A program made the translations under genes and the position numbers. A stretch of 64,000 nucleotides of DNA from Botrytis cinerea B05.10. Lineage: Eukaryota > Ascomycota > Leotiomycetes > Helotiales > Sclerotiniaceae. Position 1 is the first letter of the stretch. Every line of letters starts with the position of its first letter. The notes below the pieces were generated by a model, which saw only the letters and a program-made list of their open reading frames with translations, did not search any database and was not told where the DNA came from. Location: positions 2,294,001 through 2,358,000 of the forward strand of contig NC_037312.1 of the NCBI RefSeq assembly GCF_000143535.2, in the 5' to 3' direction. Shown in pieces: positions 48,564 through 60,863 of the stretch.

Positions 48564-51280
48564 TTAAGCTCTGCTACCTACAGCAGCTCCCAAAGCACCA
48601 CCGGTAAATTGTGTTCCACCAGCTTGCCTTGGAGCATTGGAGATACCACCACGTCCACCACGTCCACCACCACGGCCTCCTCTGTTACCACCACGTCCAC
48701 CTCGACCGCCTTGTCTTTCAAATGCATTGGCTGTGCCTTGTGTTCTTGTCTCGAGTGTACGCTCGTTGCTTTCAATCAAGCCACTAGCTTTGTCGCTGAG
48801 GCTCAATGCTAAGCTTTGGAGTCTGCTCAACTCAACACCCTTTCTGAAAATGATCGAGGAGCTGACTTGGTCTAATGCGGCTGCAAGTTCCTCGTGGCTG
48901 ATCATCTTGCTAACAATGGCAGCAACCTTTCGGTCAGAGAGATCAAACATTGATGAGAGTCTGCTGACGGATAGAGTATCGTAGTAAGGAGCGTATGTAA
49001 AGAGATAGGTTCGGAGACCTTCTTCTTGGATTTGCGCTGAGAGCATTGCCTTGATCTCCTCAGGCTTGGACATAAGTTCCCAAATTTTAATCGAGTGGAT
49101 GAATTCGGTTGCTCTCTTCCATTCACCTTGGGCCAAAGCCTTTGATGCTTGCATGACATGATCTCTGGTGTTTTCAGGAGGTCCAGTGAAGATTTGACGC
49201 TCATGGTATTCGAGCATACGTCTGTATGTCTTGCTGATAACTCTCTTCTTGATATCGGGAGATGAGCCAGTTTGTGCGAATAGAGGAATTTCGAGAAGCA
49301 TGCTGCAGGTGAGGTAAACACATTCAAGAAGCTCGAGGTTGATGTGCATGTGGAATGGGAGTTGACGTTGTTTTTCGAGACGTTCTTGATCTGGTGTGAC
49401 TTGGTTGTATCTTTGAATCATGACACCTTGAGCAAGCAATTCCTTTTGACGACCACTACCACAGATTTCTTGGAGGGTGGTTTGAGCCTCATAGACCAAA
49501 CCAGCTCGGAAAGCACAGAGACCAACTTGAACGAGAGTACGGTTGAACAAAATTTGACTGTGAACATCGAACGAATTGATAGTCTCTTGCAAATGAGACA
49601 TAAGCATCATATCACGAGCCTTGTAGTAGTTGTCGTGTAAAGCTTCGAAATAGATTTGGCAAAGCATGGCCCTTGCTTTAGTAAGTCCTTCACCCTCAGT
49701 GTTGATGTAGAGGTAGTTGCAGAGAACGTTGACCAAGGTCTTGGCATCTTCAACGGAGCCGCGTGGTGTGATGGTCGAGTTGAGCTCTGCAGGAACTGCT
49801 TTCCAGCAGTTCTCGTCGAGAATCTTGATGACTGCGGATGGCTATAAAGGAATAAGTAAAGATTATAACATGGAAATAAGATGTTACAAACCTTGAAGTA
49901 TACGTGCTCCAATCTTCTCATGACAACTCTGTTCAAGCTACGTTGAGGCTCGTTCAAGCTGGCATCCTTGCTGATTTCCTCCTGGTACAACATAGTTCTG
50001 ACAATGTTGTTGTAAAGATCACTCTCGTCAGAAAGACGCTCGATGTATTCAGCGGTGTGAGGATCAATGTGTTGAAGCGATCTTGTAAGTTCATCATCAA
50101 GTCTTTCGACGTAGGAGACGACGCTTCCTGGAATCGCGAACTTTCCGCCTTCGGCAACGGTGGGAAGTTTTTCATCGTCCTCCCAAGGTTCGGCGGTCTC
50201 CACAACTACATATTCTCGACTTGTCTCGAGAACACTAAGGAGGGTTCCAAATTCCTTCTCTGCTGCTTTCCATTGTTCTTGGGACATGAAAGTTTGAGTA
50301 CCAGTGGTCATGTCGAATCTTGTTGAAATGATGGTTAAAAGAACTCTGATGCGTTGGTATGGAGTAGCTGCTACTTCGTATAACTTCTCCATAATCTTAA
50401 TCTGTTCATTGCGGTCGGTGTTCTTCTTTCCTCTGGACTCGAGAATGGTCCTCAAGTGCTTGAGAATACTTTCTGGTGTAAATTGAAGAGTTCGTCCACC
50501 CTTACCAACAGTTCCCCATCCTTCGTCATCGTCGTCGGCGGCAACATCCTGCGCTGCAGAGGACCTTGGTTTCTTTTGTTTTGGTGCCACAACTTCCTCA
50601 TCTTCTGATTCCATGTACGCGTCCTTATCGGCTCTGAATGAGTCAATATCCTTCTGGTGCTCCTTGCTGGCCTTCTTGATCTTCTGTTTAACAGCGTTTA
50701 AACCGCGAGAATTTGTGGCGTTCATCTTCTTTGGTGTCACCTTCTGCTTTGCCAAGGTCTCATTCATGAAGTCCTCCAAATCAGCAATAGCTTTGATGTA
50801 GACCTTTGGGATTGTGCCTGATTGTAGAAGTTTGGCGACTTGGCGGTTCAATTTGTCGAACTCTACAACACATTAATTAGCTATGTTTCCAGGCAACATT
50901 TTTGATAAAATTTACTGACCTGCTGAGATCGATCCCCAATCGTTGATCTTCTCGCCATTTTCAATAGCTTTTGCGGTTGCCTCGAGTTCTTCGAATCGCT
51001 TGTTCTTCGCAGACTTGACGACCTTCACGCCCTCATCTCCACTGCTTTCACTATCGGAATCGGAATCGTCCTTCAAGAAAGCGTTTGCTCCGGTCTTTTT
51101 GCCAGCTCCATCATCGCTGCTGGAATCGGAGTCATCATCATCATCGTCGTCCTCCTCAGAATCATCTTCAGAAGATTCTTCTTCGGGCTGTTCTTGAACT
51201 TCTTCGTCATCGGAATAGAGATCCTCCTCCTCGTCGGAGGAGCTGTCGCTGGAGCTATCACCGCGGAAAAATCTAGACAT
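48564..51280 (-). CDS. NIP1: Translation initiation factor eIF3 subunit c (Nip1)
   Basis: A core subunit of eIF3 that binds eIF1 and eIF5 and helps place the initiation complex on the 40S subunit. Exons are 51280-50920, 50862-49892 and 49841-48564, giving 869 residues, the family's usual size. The N-terminus is Ser/Asp/Glu-rich ([20 protein letters not shown]) and likely phosphorylated. Then come conserved [31 protein letters not shown], and a PCI domain near 650-770 ([20 protein letters not shown]). The C-terminus is RGG-rich ([18 protein letters not shown]). The start is fixed by the family motif MSRFF. Both introns are short and in phase. Confidence 0.96.
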
Positions 51281-52209
51281 GTTGATGGTGTTGGGATTTG
51301 GTAAGCCTAGAGTTGTCGAAAAGGTTGCCCGTAGGATTGTTGATGCGCGGGGCAGAAAAAAATTAAGCGACCTTTTTTGCACCAAAATGGCTTCGTGCCC
51401 TAACAAAAAGATCAATAAGTTGAATAGTGGCAAGTACGCATCAACTTGGATTGAAGAAATAAATTGTCAAAGTAATAGAGAATGAGGATTACTGACGATT
51501 TTGTCAATTTAATTCTACACTATTCACTCAATTTTGGTGTTGGTTGAGGACACAGCTTCAAGGTCGGAAAAATTATCATAAGCCAATAAGAAATCGGCAT
51601 CCGATTAGTTAGCACATTGTTCTGAACCTTGAAAGAAGTCGATGCATTGCCAATTTCATTGATATAATATGATGGATTATCCACGGGTTACATGTTCGCA
51701 CGCATTCATACAGATATTTCAAGGTTTATCGTCCTTCTTGGGAGAGAACCATACGTGTTTAAATCATCAATGAATGTGAACACTGCTCTTTGGATAGTAT
51801 ATATAGTACGTCCTCGTACAATCATGTTGATATGGCCTGAGCTCGGGAACATTGAACATTTGAAATGCCTAATAGTGGCTAAATACCTTTGAAGAATGCT
51901 CAAAGTTTCTCTAAAAAATCATGTGCAGTGAAGCCGGAATTATGTACGTAGATATATGCAAGAAGATACATGATTAAGTGTTAGAATAGGAAAAGGATAC
52001 TGTTGCTTTTATTAGCAGCACCACGCTCTAGGCTGTTGGGATATCGAAATATATGTTTCCCGTCGTGCGCTACCAAAATTGCCTGACGCCCCCCCTAATA
52101 CCGGATATCCCAAGACCTGCCCTCTACCCAAAATTCCACAGATACGCCTAGATTTGATAGCCCATTTTCCCGTCTGAATGTGTCGAAACGTATTATCGTG
52201 GAGAGAATA
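51281..52209. other. Upstream region of eIF3c
   Basis: No protein-like frame is seen. It holds the eIF3c promoter and the 3' end of the 139-residue protein gene to the right, both on the minus strand. Confidence 0.5.
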
Positions 52210-52754
52210 TCATGCATCTCTATCAAGCCAATCAGGATGTTCTGTAACTCTCCATGGCTTTATCCCATGTGGGTTCTCAGCTCGACTCTTCTTTGCATGC
52301 TCAAAGAGCTTCACACCCTCTTCATCCTTCATCAACCGTGTGAAATCTCGTACTTCCTTATTTGAAGTTGTTGCAGCTTGCTGAAAGGAAGAAAATAGCT
52401 GCTCGGCTTTTTGTGTTGGTCAGCTATAAATTTCGAGAAGCTGGGGAGTGAAGTTGTAGAATTAGAACGTACGTGATTGTTGCTTTGTTGCTAAAGGCGT
52501 AAGTAGTCTTGGAATTGTAGATCGTAGATTGCGACACTAAATACCGCATTAGCTGACACTCATTGTGATTTTATTCGGGGGGAGAAGGAGCTGACTTGAA
52601 TATGCATTTCCTTTAGAGTTTTCATCGCCTGCTCGAGTTTTGCTTCATCCCATACCTCTTCGGGCTCAGAACCCGCAGTCTGTTGAGCATTCCCACCTAC
52701 ATTTGTTCCAGACTGGCCAGAAGCAATTGGCACAGTTGACTGACCTGAACTCAT
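52210..52754 (-). CDS. Conserved-looking 139-residue protein of unknown function
   Basis: Exons are 52754-52596, 52536-52473 and 52406-52210, giving 139 residues with all phases matching. The N-terminal 34 residues are Ser/Gly/Gln-rich and disordered. An amphipathic helix follows (WDEAKLEQAMKTLKEMHIQ), then LRSTIPRLLTPLATKQQSPEQLF, FQQAATTSNKEVRDFTRLMKD, and a Trp/Pro-rich end (GIKPWRVTEHPDWLDRDA). There is no signal peptide or membrane segment. The helical, small, soluble build is reminiscent of subunits of large nuclear complexes such as Mediator, but this is only a hint. I do not recognise the family with confidence. It is divergent from AAR2. Confidence 0.75.
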
Positions 52755-53597
52755 TCTTTCAAGGTCGCAGCAATAGCAATTTCATGCAATGCCCTATTTT
52801 TGGCGTGCTTTGTAGGGATAACAATTTCGATGGAATAAGGAAGCTTTAAGCTGATGTCAAAATGGTGGGGCCTCTCCGCCATGTGGGACCCTTGCTGCAT
52901 TGATTTCAATATTATGTAAGCAAGAAGGGTGTCCATACACGTGATCAGAGTCAATATCTGTCAGTTCACAGAAAGACCTTATAACGTGAGTAACAGTTTT
53001 TTACCTTCGTTTAACCTGACAGAGCTAGAATATAAACTTGAATGGACAACACCATGCAAGATAACATGTTGCTTTAAACCTTTCAGAAAGACATACTATC
53101 TATGGGAACTGATGTTTCAATGCCTGGCAACTTTTGGGAGTATCGGCCTCTTTATTATTCCGGAGCCGACCAATATCAAAAAAGTTTCTGGATGGCAACT
53201 CATTGAAACAGACTTCATAAGAAGTACAATGCTACCATTTGCAAATATATCTCATCTGAAAGACTTATAGATGAAAAGTCCTAGTGGGCTTTAATCTTGG
53301 AAACCCCCCGAGTTGATTTCTCTCAAAACTTGGTGAATCTCACAAGTTTGTATTTTTTTCCCTCTCAGGATAATAAACTCAACATCAGCAAACACATTTT
53401 GAGTTGGAATATCCAATCGGTCAAGTTCGGAGAAAAGCGGCCGAAGTCTTGTTATCTTGTTATTGTTTATTTGTTATTTTTGGTTACTTCGGTAATTATT
53501 TTGTGAGATCGAGACTCTCCACTCACTCATAATTTCCAAAATTGTTTATTCACAAACACCACAATCTACAGGCGGCTTTATTACAGGAATTTTCAAA
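52755..53597. promoter_or_regulatory. Divergent upstream region, 139-residue protein / AAR2
   Basis: 843 bases between two start codons on opposite strands; no gene is seen inside. AT-rich towards the AAR2 side. No specific promoter motif was recognised. Confidence 0.45.
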
Positions 53598-55385
53598 ATG
53601 GCAAACATCGGCGAAGATCCTCTTGTTAATGACACAATTTTGAATAATTCCTCTCCAACCACTACAGACGAGTCGATCGCTGAAACAACCAAGATCGAAG
53701 AACCAACAACAAGATCTGACCCTTCTTTTATTCAACACCAGATTTCTCTCCAAAGAAGTCCTTCGGCCACCAAATCACATGTGTCAGCTCTTTCCGGTCA
53801 ATTGTCCATAAAGTCCAGTGGAAGCAGTCCAAGACTAGGATTTTCGTCACTTGCTATCGTCCACAGCGATGATGGACAGAGAAGATCGCGCGGTGATTCC
53901 AACGGAAGTAATGCTGGAGAAGTTAGCAAATCTACACTACTCAAGTCAGACTCGCATTCTTCCGGTTTGTCGATAAATTCAGAGAAGTCTGTTCACTCGG
54001 TCAATGTGGTTGGGAGCTATCCACTTGGCACGTTAAGAGTTCACTCCCCATCGCCAACCAGAGAACGTGGTGTGGAACATCACGAAATTTTGAAGCATGG
54101 TGATGTGGTCATTATCCGAAACCTTCCAGCCAGTACAATCTTCGGGTATGATACAAAGGCTTATACGATCAAGACCGAGGGCACATTTGAAGGCGTCAAG
54201 CAGATCCCGGCTGGCGCTCACTTCTTCTGGGGTGGGTCCGGCAATGGATCTTCACGAACCGGATTTTGGCTGATGACAATGAAGCTGGCTTCGGATGAAT
54301 TCGGTGAGATTAATGTCCTGAGATGGGACAACTACCACGAGTCTTTAGAAGAGGAGCTTAGCGAGGCCGAAAAGCGCATTCAAAAGGCGAGCGTACCTGA
54401 GATTGCCAACAAGCTCGAGCCATACTTGAGTGCTTCGCCAAGTCCAGATCCCGTCCCCTCTATTTCTACGTCGTCAACCCTCATTGGCTCTCCAAGTTCC
54501 CCAATTACTGCCGATAGCATTGATGACACCGACAAGTGGCGTCGTTTAACCTCGTGCATCAAACACCCCTACCTGAAGAGAGTCACAGGTGGCAAGTGGA
54601 ACAGTTGGAAAGTCTCGTCGAGCCATGACATCAAGACTACAGAGCTACAGACTTCAAGCGCCCCTCGTGACGTTAAGGGTGGCACTACGAATTTCGACGG
54701 AGACGAATTCCTAAACTTTGTTTTCCCAAGAAGCGCCCGTACCTTCTCAGAATCATCTTCTGGTCGCGAGCGCACTGAGCAAGCAATCGACAGTACGTCT
54801 TACATTGTTGAAGCTATCGGACGCTGCACATATGAGGACTCTGATGAGATCATTGGGGAGTTACAATTCTGTTACATCACTGGGATGATCCTCGGCAACC
54901 TTGCGTGCATGGAACAGTGGCGTATCATCATCATCAAGCTATTCGGAGCATATCGTCTTTCAATGGATCACCCAGTTTTCTTCCGTAAGGTCATCACCGC
55001 CGTCCATGCGCAGTTCATGTATGATGAAGAGGGATTCGACACTAGTATCTTCGATCATGATTCCCATCTCGGCGACGACTTGAAAATCATCCTTACCAAG
55101 TTCAAGTCCCGCTTGAATGAACAACTCCTCTCCTACGGTTCCAACATTACACGCGAGCAAGAGGAAGTAGGTAAGGCGTTCGAAGCCTTTGAGTCGTGGC
55201 TCTGGAAGTGGGGCTGGGATTTACGTGGAAATTATCTTAGGTCTGGAAAATTTCAGTTGGAGGATGGAGAGATGATTGATGCAGAGCTCAAGGATTTCGA
55301 AGACGAGGATGAACGAGGTGAGTACGCGCCAATGATAGTAGATCTTGATGAAGAAGGACTCGAGAAGGATCGAATAATTTTGTAG
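53598..55385 (+). CDS. AAR2: U5 snRNP assembly factor AAR2
   Basis: AAR2 binds Prp8 and keeps it from Brr2 during cytoplasmic assembly of U5 snRNP, releasing it after nuclear import. The frame is uninterrupted, 595 residues. About 170 N-terminal residues are Ser/Thr-rich and not part of the conserved fold. The AAR2 N-domain begins near 170 (GDVVIIRNLPASTIFGYDTK, IPAGAHFFWGGSGNGSSRTG, FWLM). The helical C-domain includes LQFCYITGMILGNLACMEQW and FRKVITAVHAQFMYDEEGFD. The acidic end GEYAPMIVDLDEE is conserved in the family. A perfect donor (GTGAGT) sits inside the coding end at 55318 and could lead to an alternative terminal exon, listed next. Confidence 0.92.
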   Translation: MANIGEDPLVNDTILNNSSPTTTDESIAETTKIEEPTTRSDPSFIQHQISLQRSPSATKSHVSALSGQLSIKSSGSSPRLGFSSLAIVHSDDGQRRSRGDSNGSNAGEVSKSTLLKSDSHSSGLSINSEKSVHSVNVVGSYPLGTLRVHSPSPTRERGVEHHEILKHGDVVIIRNLPASTIFGYDTKAYTIKTEGTFEGVKQIPAGAHFFWGGSGNGSSRTGFWLMTMKLASDEFGEINVLRWDNYHESLEEELSEAEKRIQKASVPEIANKLEPYLSASPSPDPVPSISTSSTLIGSPSSPITADSIDDTDKWRRLTSCIKHPYLKRVTGGKWNSWKVSSSHDIKTTELQTSSAPRDVKGGTTNFDGDEFLNFVFPRSARTFSESSSGRERTEQAIDSTSYIVEAIGRCTYEDSDEIIGELQFCYITGMILGNLACMEQWRIIIIKLFGAYRLSMDHPVFFRKVITAVHAQFMYDEEGFDTSIFDHDSHLGDDLKIILTKFKSRLNEQLLSYGSNITREQEEVGKAFEAFESWLWKWGWDLRGNYLRSGKFQLEDGEMIDAELKDFEDEDERGEYAPMIVDLDEEGLEKDRIIL

Positions 55386-55559
55386 CAATTCAAATCATGT
55401 CACACACTGCTTGTACTTCATATTGCTTATTACATGGTTCTTGTCTAACACTATTTGTCTCCGATACCATCTCCTCCATTTGCGACCTCCTCCCTGCTAC
55501 CCCATCGTTTCTTTAATTCCCACCAGTAATCTAACCAAGTCTTCGTGTTGCGTCTCTAG

Positions 55560-55645
55560 GTCGCAAATCTGACAAACCCAAGAAGTCCAAGAACAACCGT
55601 ATTAGCCGCTCCGGTTTCTCGTGGGCTCTTTCAAATGTATCCTAA
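55560..55645 (+). other. Possible alternative terminal exon of AAR2
   Basis: If the GTGAGT at 55318 is used, a 242-base intron with CTAACC near 55531 and a CGTCTCTAG acceptor at 55559 joins in phase to this segment. It would replace GEYAPMIVDLDEE and the rest by a basic 28-residue tail (RKSDKPKKSKNNRISRS, then GFSWALSNVS and stop). The swap from acidic to Lys/Arg-rich would give a nuclear-localisation-like end. The evidence is sequence signals only. Confidence 0.4.
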
Positions 55646-56363
55646 TCGTCGACTCTTCTTGTACTCGACTTTCCTTTCCAACTTTCAATTCTCAGCTTCC
55701 TTGATTCTCCTAGGAGAAACAGGATGAAGCAAGTGTGTTACCACAATCAACTTTTTAATCACGATTTCTTGAGTTCCCATTCTCTCCCAGAACTTATACT
55801 TACGATCTTACGGTTTAACGGTTTTCTTCTTCGACATTATGAACACTGGATACCCTTTACGAATGGATGAAATGATGGCTTGGTTTTGGGTTGTATTATA
55901 CAAGGCTGGCAAGGAGGGTGTATCTAGGTCGAAATGCAATGGGGAATGGTGTTCTGAGGAGGTTCATATCAATGGATGTAGCATGGCTTGAGAAGTTCTG
56001 CAACGGAGGACTACTTTGTATTACAAAGGGATCATTTCAGCATGGATTGTTCAGCAGTGTATATTAGGATTGATATTCAAGGGCACTTTCGTAGATATTT
56101 GCGATTAATAAAACATACAAATACGATTGTCATATACGATTGGCAGACGTGATTTGGATGAGGTCATTTGAGAATTCGTGATATTCATGGCTGCACTTTG
56201 CTAAAGCGCTTATGTGACAAATGAGACAAGGTCGATCCAAGCCCAAATTTCAGATTTCAGATATGGAGACCAGGCAATAAATGCCGTTCCCCGCGTAGTT
56301 GTCATCAATTGCACAATAAAACCCATATTCTGCTCCATGCTTGTAGCCAAAGAATTGCCACGT
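55646..56363. other. Intergenic region, convergent AAR2 and RPS14 ends
   Basis: No gene is seen; it holds the 3' untranslated parts of both genes. Confidence 0.5.
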
Positions 56364-57051
<688 letters not shown>

Positions 57052-57417
57052 GTTGACGGTTAGTTGCTGAAGGATTGATCGACGAAGGTTTCGAAAATAT
57101 CAGAGGTTTTCAAAATGTATCGGTAGAGATTCGAATTCCAAAATTTGGCGAGTTTGTGCGCGCTAATCCAAATTAGGAATAGTCGCTTGCTTTCTTTAGC
57201 GTTATGGGGCTTCAGAAAAAAAAGGCATAAAGTTTCCGTCGCGCATCTGGAATTCTTCTTCCATACACAATCACAACAACAATATTTTCAATGCGCTGAG
57301 ATTCTCCGATCTTTACACATCGTGCAGAACTGAGACCATTGGCAACAGTTTTGAAAACCTACGAAGGATATTCAAACTACACAATTTTCTGGAGCTGCTG
57401 GTTTAGTATCACGCTCA
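57052..57417. promoter_or_regulatory. 366-base divergent promoter, RPS14 / TYR1
   Basis: A ribosomal protein gene and an amino-acid biosynthesis gene start back to back with only 366 bases between ATGs. No specific site was recognised by eye. Confidence 0.5.
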
Positions 57418-59215
57418 ATGGCGGTTTCAATCAAGTCCAATCTTGAGGGAAAGATGGACAATTTTGTTATCGGTATCATTGGTATGGGTGACATGGGCAA
57501 GATGTATGCCCGCAGGCTCAGCGATGCTGGATGGAGGTAAATCCCCTCGATTGAGTTTTCGTTGAGCCCGCTTTTGCAATGGTAAGCACCCTTCTTTTCC
57601 TCACATTCACTCCTTTCTATAATGATGACCTGAGTGCATTTGGCTCGAGTATCGCCTTCATATGACCTGACTACCATTCTGGTACCAGGTCGGAAGCTGG
57701 CTTTCCATGATGAAAAATCTCAGCTACCTTATTTTATTTTGTCTGAATCAATCAAACTACTTCTGCAGTTTTTGTTACATTTTGGAATCGCAGAAGCTAA
57801 CAATAAATCTATAGTTGTAACATTCAATCTCCGACCACTACTGATATTCTTGGGGCAGAGTAAACGCCTGCGATAGGGAGGACAAGTATGAAGCTTTGTG
57901 TGAAGAGTTTGCAGATAGAGTAAATACCCAGTGTTTAGATAGTTCTTGTCATGCAGCTTATGCTGAGACGTACATAGAAACAAATTACAATTCTTCCCAA
58001 TGGCCATCTCGTTTCCCGAGCAAGTGATTACACCATCTACAATGTCGAAGCTGCCTCAATTGGCAAGGTTGTTGCTGAATACGGTCCTTGTATGGTTTAT
58101 ATGATCCCGTCAGTGTCATCTTCTAACACCCTGTGTAGCCACCAAGCAAGGTGCCATAGTCGGAGGACAAACTTCTTGCAAAGCTCCTGAGATAGCCGCC
58201 TTTGAAAAGTATCTTCCTGCCGACGTTGATATTGTATCTTGCCATTCGCTTCATGGTCCCAACGTGGATCCCCGAGGTCAACCACTCGTAAGTACCACAG
58301 TCATATCACGACCCCACGTGCTCATGAAAATCATAGGTTTTGATCAAACATCGTGCATCCCAAGAGAGTTTTGAGAAGGTTGAGTATGTTCTCTCATGCC
58401 TTGGCTCCAAACAACATGTTCTCTCAGCTTCTCAACACGACCGCATAACAGCAGATACCCAAGCCGTAACCCATGCAGCCTTCTTGTCCATGGGCAAAGC
58501 CTGGCATGCCAATCTCCAATTCCCTTGGGAAATCGCCCGATATGTTGGTGGTATTGAAAATGTCAAAATCAATCTTACCCTCCGCATCTACTCTCAAAAA
58601 TGGCATGTTTACGCTGGTCTCGCTATCCTGAACCCTTATGCCAAAGAGCAGATCAGAGAGTACGCATCAAGTGTCACAGATCTGTACAAATTAATGCTTG
58701 GAGGGCACAGGAGAGAGTTAGATGAGCGGATTAAGAGTGCAGGACGATTTGTCTTTGCTGGACGGAAAAATTCCGATGAGTTACTCTTGCGCGATGAAGT
58801 ACTCGATCGTTTCTCCCTAGGCAGAAAGCCTGAAAAACCAACACCAAACAACCACCTCTCTCTTCTCGCTATCGTTGACTGCTGGGCTCGTCTCAACATT
58901 AGTCCATATGATCATATGATCTGCAGCACACCTCTATTTCGTCTCTGGCTCGGTGTCTCAGAATATCTATTCAGAAACGAGAAGTTGTTAGAAGAAGTTA
59001 TCAACACTGCTATTGAAGACAACACATTCCGTTCTGACGATTTGGAATTCACATTTGCAGCTAGAGGATGGAGCGAGTGTGTGGAGTTTGGAGATTTCGA
59101 GAGTTGGAAAGATAGATTCGAGAAGACGCAAATGTTTTTCGCTCCAAGATTTCCAGAGGCAACTAGAGTAGGTAATGAGATGATGAAGACGATTCTGGCA
59201 AACATTAAGGATTAG
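57418..59215 (+). CDS. TYR1: Prephenate dehydrogenase (NADP+)
   Basis: It converts prephenate to 4-hydroxyphenylpyruvate in tyrosine synthesis. Exons are 57418-57536, 57859-57919, 57978-58089, 58139-58287 and 58337-59215, giving 439 residues, matching fungal Tyr1. The Rossmann nucleotide-binding start reads GIIGMGDMGKMYARRLSDAG (about 20-39), followed by WRVNACDRED, ASDYTIYNVEA, GGQTSCKAPE, the catalytic-region SCHSLHGPNVDPRGQPL, and DTQAVTHAAFLSMGKAW. Intron 1 is 322 bases, far longer than the other three (48-58 bases). The exon 3 acceptor at 57977 was chosen by phase and gives KQITILPNGHLV, slightly unusual at the junction. Confidence 0.94.
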
Positions 59216-59774
59216 AGATGAAGTTTGGGTGGCATGGGGACGGGCGTATGGTTCAACTTGATTGTGGAGTTTTCGCTGACTGGCTGACATTCAACATGGA
59301 TTGGGACTTCATGCATCACTGCAGTTCTGAATGATATTCTATTCCAACTTGTAAAGGACTTAAATCACAATATTTGACGTCATTGAGATCTGGAATGAAA
59401 CAGGCGGGAAACCTGTGCATTATACATTCATACATTCATTGTGTAGTATTTCGTCGCACGGTCAGAATGTAGACGATTGCTAGGAATGGGAAGTGTATTT
59501 GTAGTTGTGGCCATTCTATCTCGTGCTTTCGGTCGATTGAAGCGAACAAACCCCCTGATCACCAGATAATCACATAACAGAACTCTTGCAAATCCTCGGC
59601 ACGTTGTTGTAGCATTGTTCAACATTTCCATTGCCATATGCTCCGCATATTATGAACATTTCGGAAGAATCTTGCATTTATTTGCTTAAAATTCTATAAA
59701 CCGGCGTAAAAAGCCAGCCCAATGCAAATGCAGCATGACCACTCCCCCAAATCCAACCCCATAAAACCACAAAT
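59216..59774. other. Intergenic region, convergent TYR1 and RPS16 ends
   Basis: No gene is seen; short frames on the minus strand are not protein-like. Confidence 0.5.
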
Positions 59775-60400
59775 TTAACGGTAAGATTTTTGGTATCTGG
59801 CTCTGGCACCGGGACCTATTGAAAAAATTAGTCAAAATTCCAACTGTACTTCCCGTGGAAAATAACTGACCTCCGAACTTCTTTGGCTCGCAACGTCTGT
59901 TATCGGCAACCAAGAGGGTTCTGTCGTAGGTAACGAGGGCTTGCTTCAATTGGTTCTTTGAGTGCTCATCGACGAACTTTTGGTAGTAGGCAACGATGGC
60001 CTTGGAGATAGCTTGACGGATAGCATAGATTTGGGAGGTTTGACCACCACCGGTAACACGGACACGGATGTCAACACCGGCGAATCTGTCGAGACCGACG
60101 ATCAAGAGGGGCTCGTAGACCTTGAATCTCAAGACCTCTGGTTGAACCAAGTTCAAAGGCTTTCCGTTGACCTTAACAAGTCCCTTTCCGGCCTATCCTT
60201 CTAATCAGTATTTGAATTCTCGAGGGTTCGTTGTGAATCTGTGAGATTCCTGTCGAGGGAGTTCGTACCTTGCAGTGGGCAACTGCGGTGGCTATTGGAA
60301 AAACGTTAGTCTTGATTCAATTCCAAAGAGCAAGACTTGGATTGAAATTCTTACCGGTCTTCTTCTTTCCGAAACACTGAACAGACTGGTTGGAAGCCAT
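59775..60400 (-). CDS. RPS16: 40S ribosomal protein S16 (uS9)
   Basis: Cytosolic small-subunit head protein whose C-terminal tail reaches the P-site tRNA. Exons are 60400-60355, 60291-60269, 60192-59871 and 59815-59775, giving 143 residues, the family length. Key blocks: [60 protein letters not shown], and the conserved end [12 protein letters not shown], whose final Arg is the tRNA-contacting residue. The second exon is only 23 bases. A further intron probably lies in the 5' leader. Confidence 0.97.
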
Positions 60401-60863
60401 CTTGGATTATTTTCCTTTAGAATCGAATAAATGTTAGCTTCTTGTTCCTCCAAATTTGCCATTCCGCATCGTAGAAAATAATTGGTAACGTTTTTGTCGG
60501 GTGTCGAAAAGAGACTAATGGTCGAGTTCCAGAACCTCCAAGCAACGCACAAATCCTCCCATACCCCAAAATTCCAGGACAATCGCAAATCAAATCAGGT
60601 CGGAATGTGAGCTCACCTTGGCGTAGATTGTCGAGGTGGTTGTAAAGTGTTGTCGTCGTTGTCGCGGAACGTTCTCTTTCTGAGTGTAATTTTCGATTTG
60701 CAAAAAGTGCGAGCCATTCAATTAGCGAAATGGGCTAAGGTCAAAACAGGTTAGCGTATTCCTTCGCCCCAGATCATACACCGATGTCTTATCGTTATCG
60801 CAAAGCATCCAATGTCAACTGCATTGTAGAACCTCAAATCCATTTCGCAAAATAGCTGCTACG
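60401..60863. promoter_or_regulatory. 463-base divergent region, RPS16 / VPS22
   Basis: The two start codons face away from each other across 463 bases. Almost half is the likely RPS16 leader intron, leaving about 250 bases for both promoters. Confidence 0.5.
60415..60616 (-). other. Probable intron in the RPS16 5' leader
   Basis: On the minus strand a GTGAGC donor follows CAAG at 60616, and a GCTAAC branch with a TCTAAAG acceptor ends at 60415, 14 bases before the start codon. The 202-base span contains several ATG triplets that would disturb translation if retained. Leader introns are common in ribosomal protein genes; this one is predicted from signals only. Confidence 0.5.

Noticed and set aside
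48637..48984. A Pro/Arg-rich plus-strand frame
   Set aside because: Antisense of the RGG-coding end of eIF3c.
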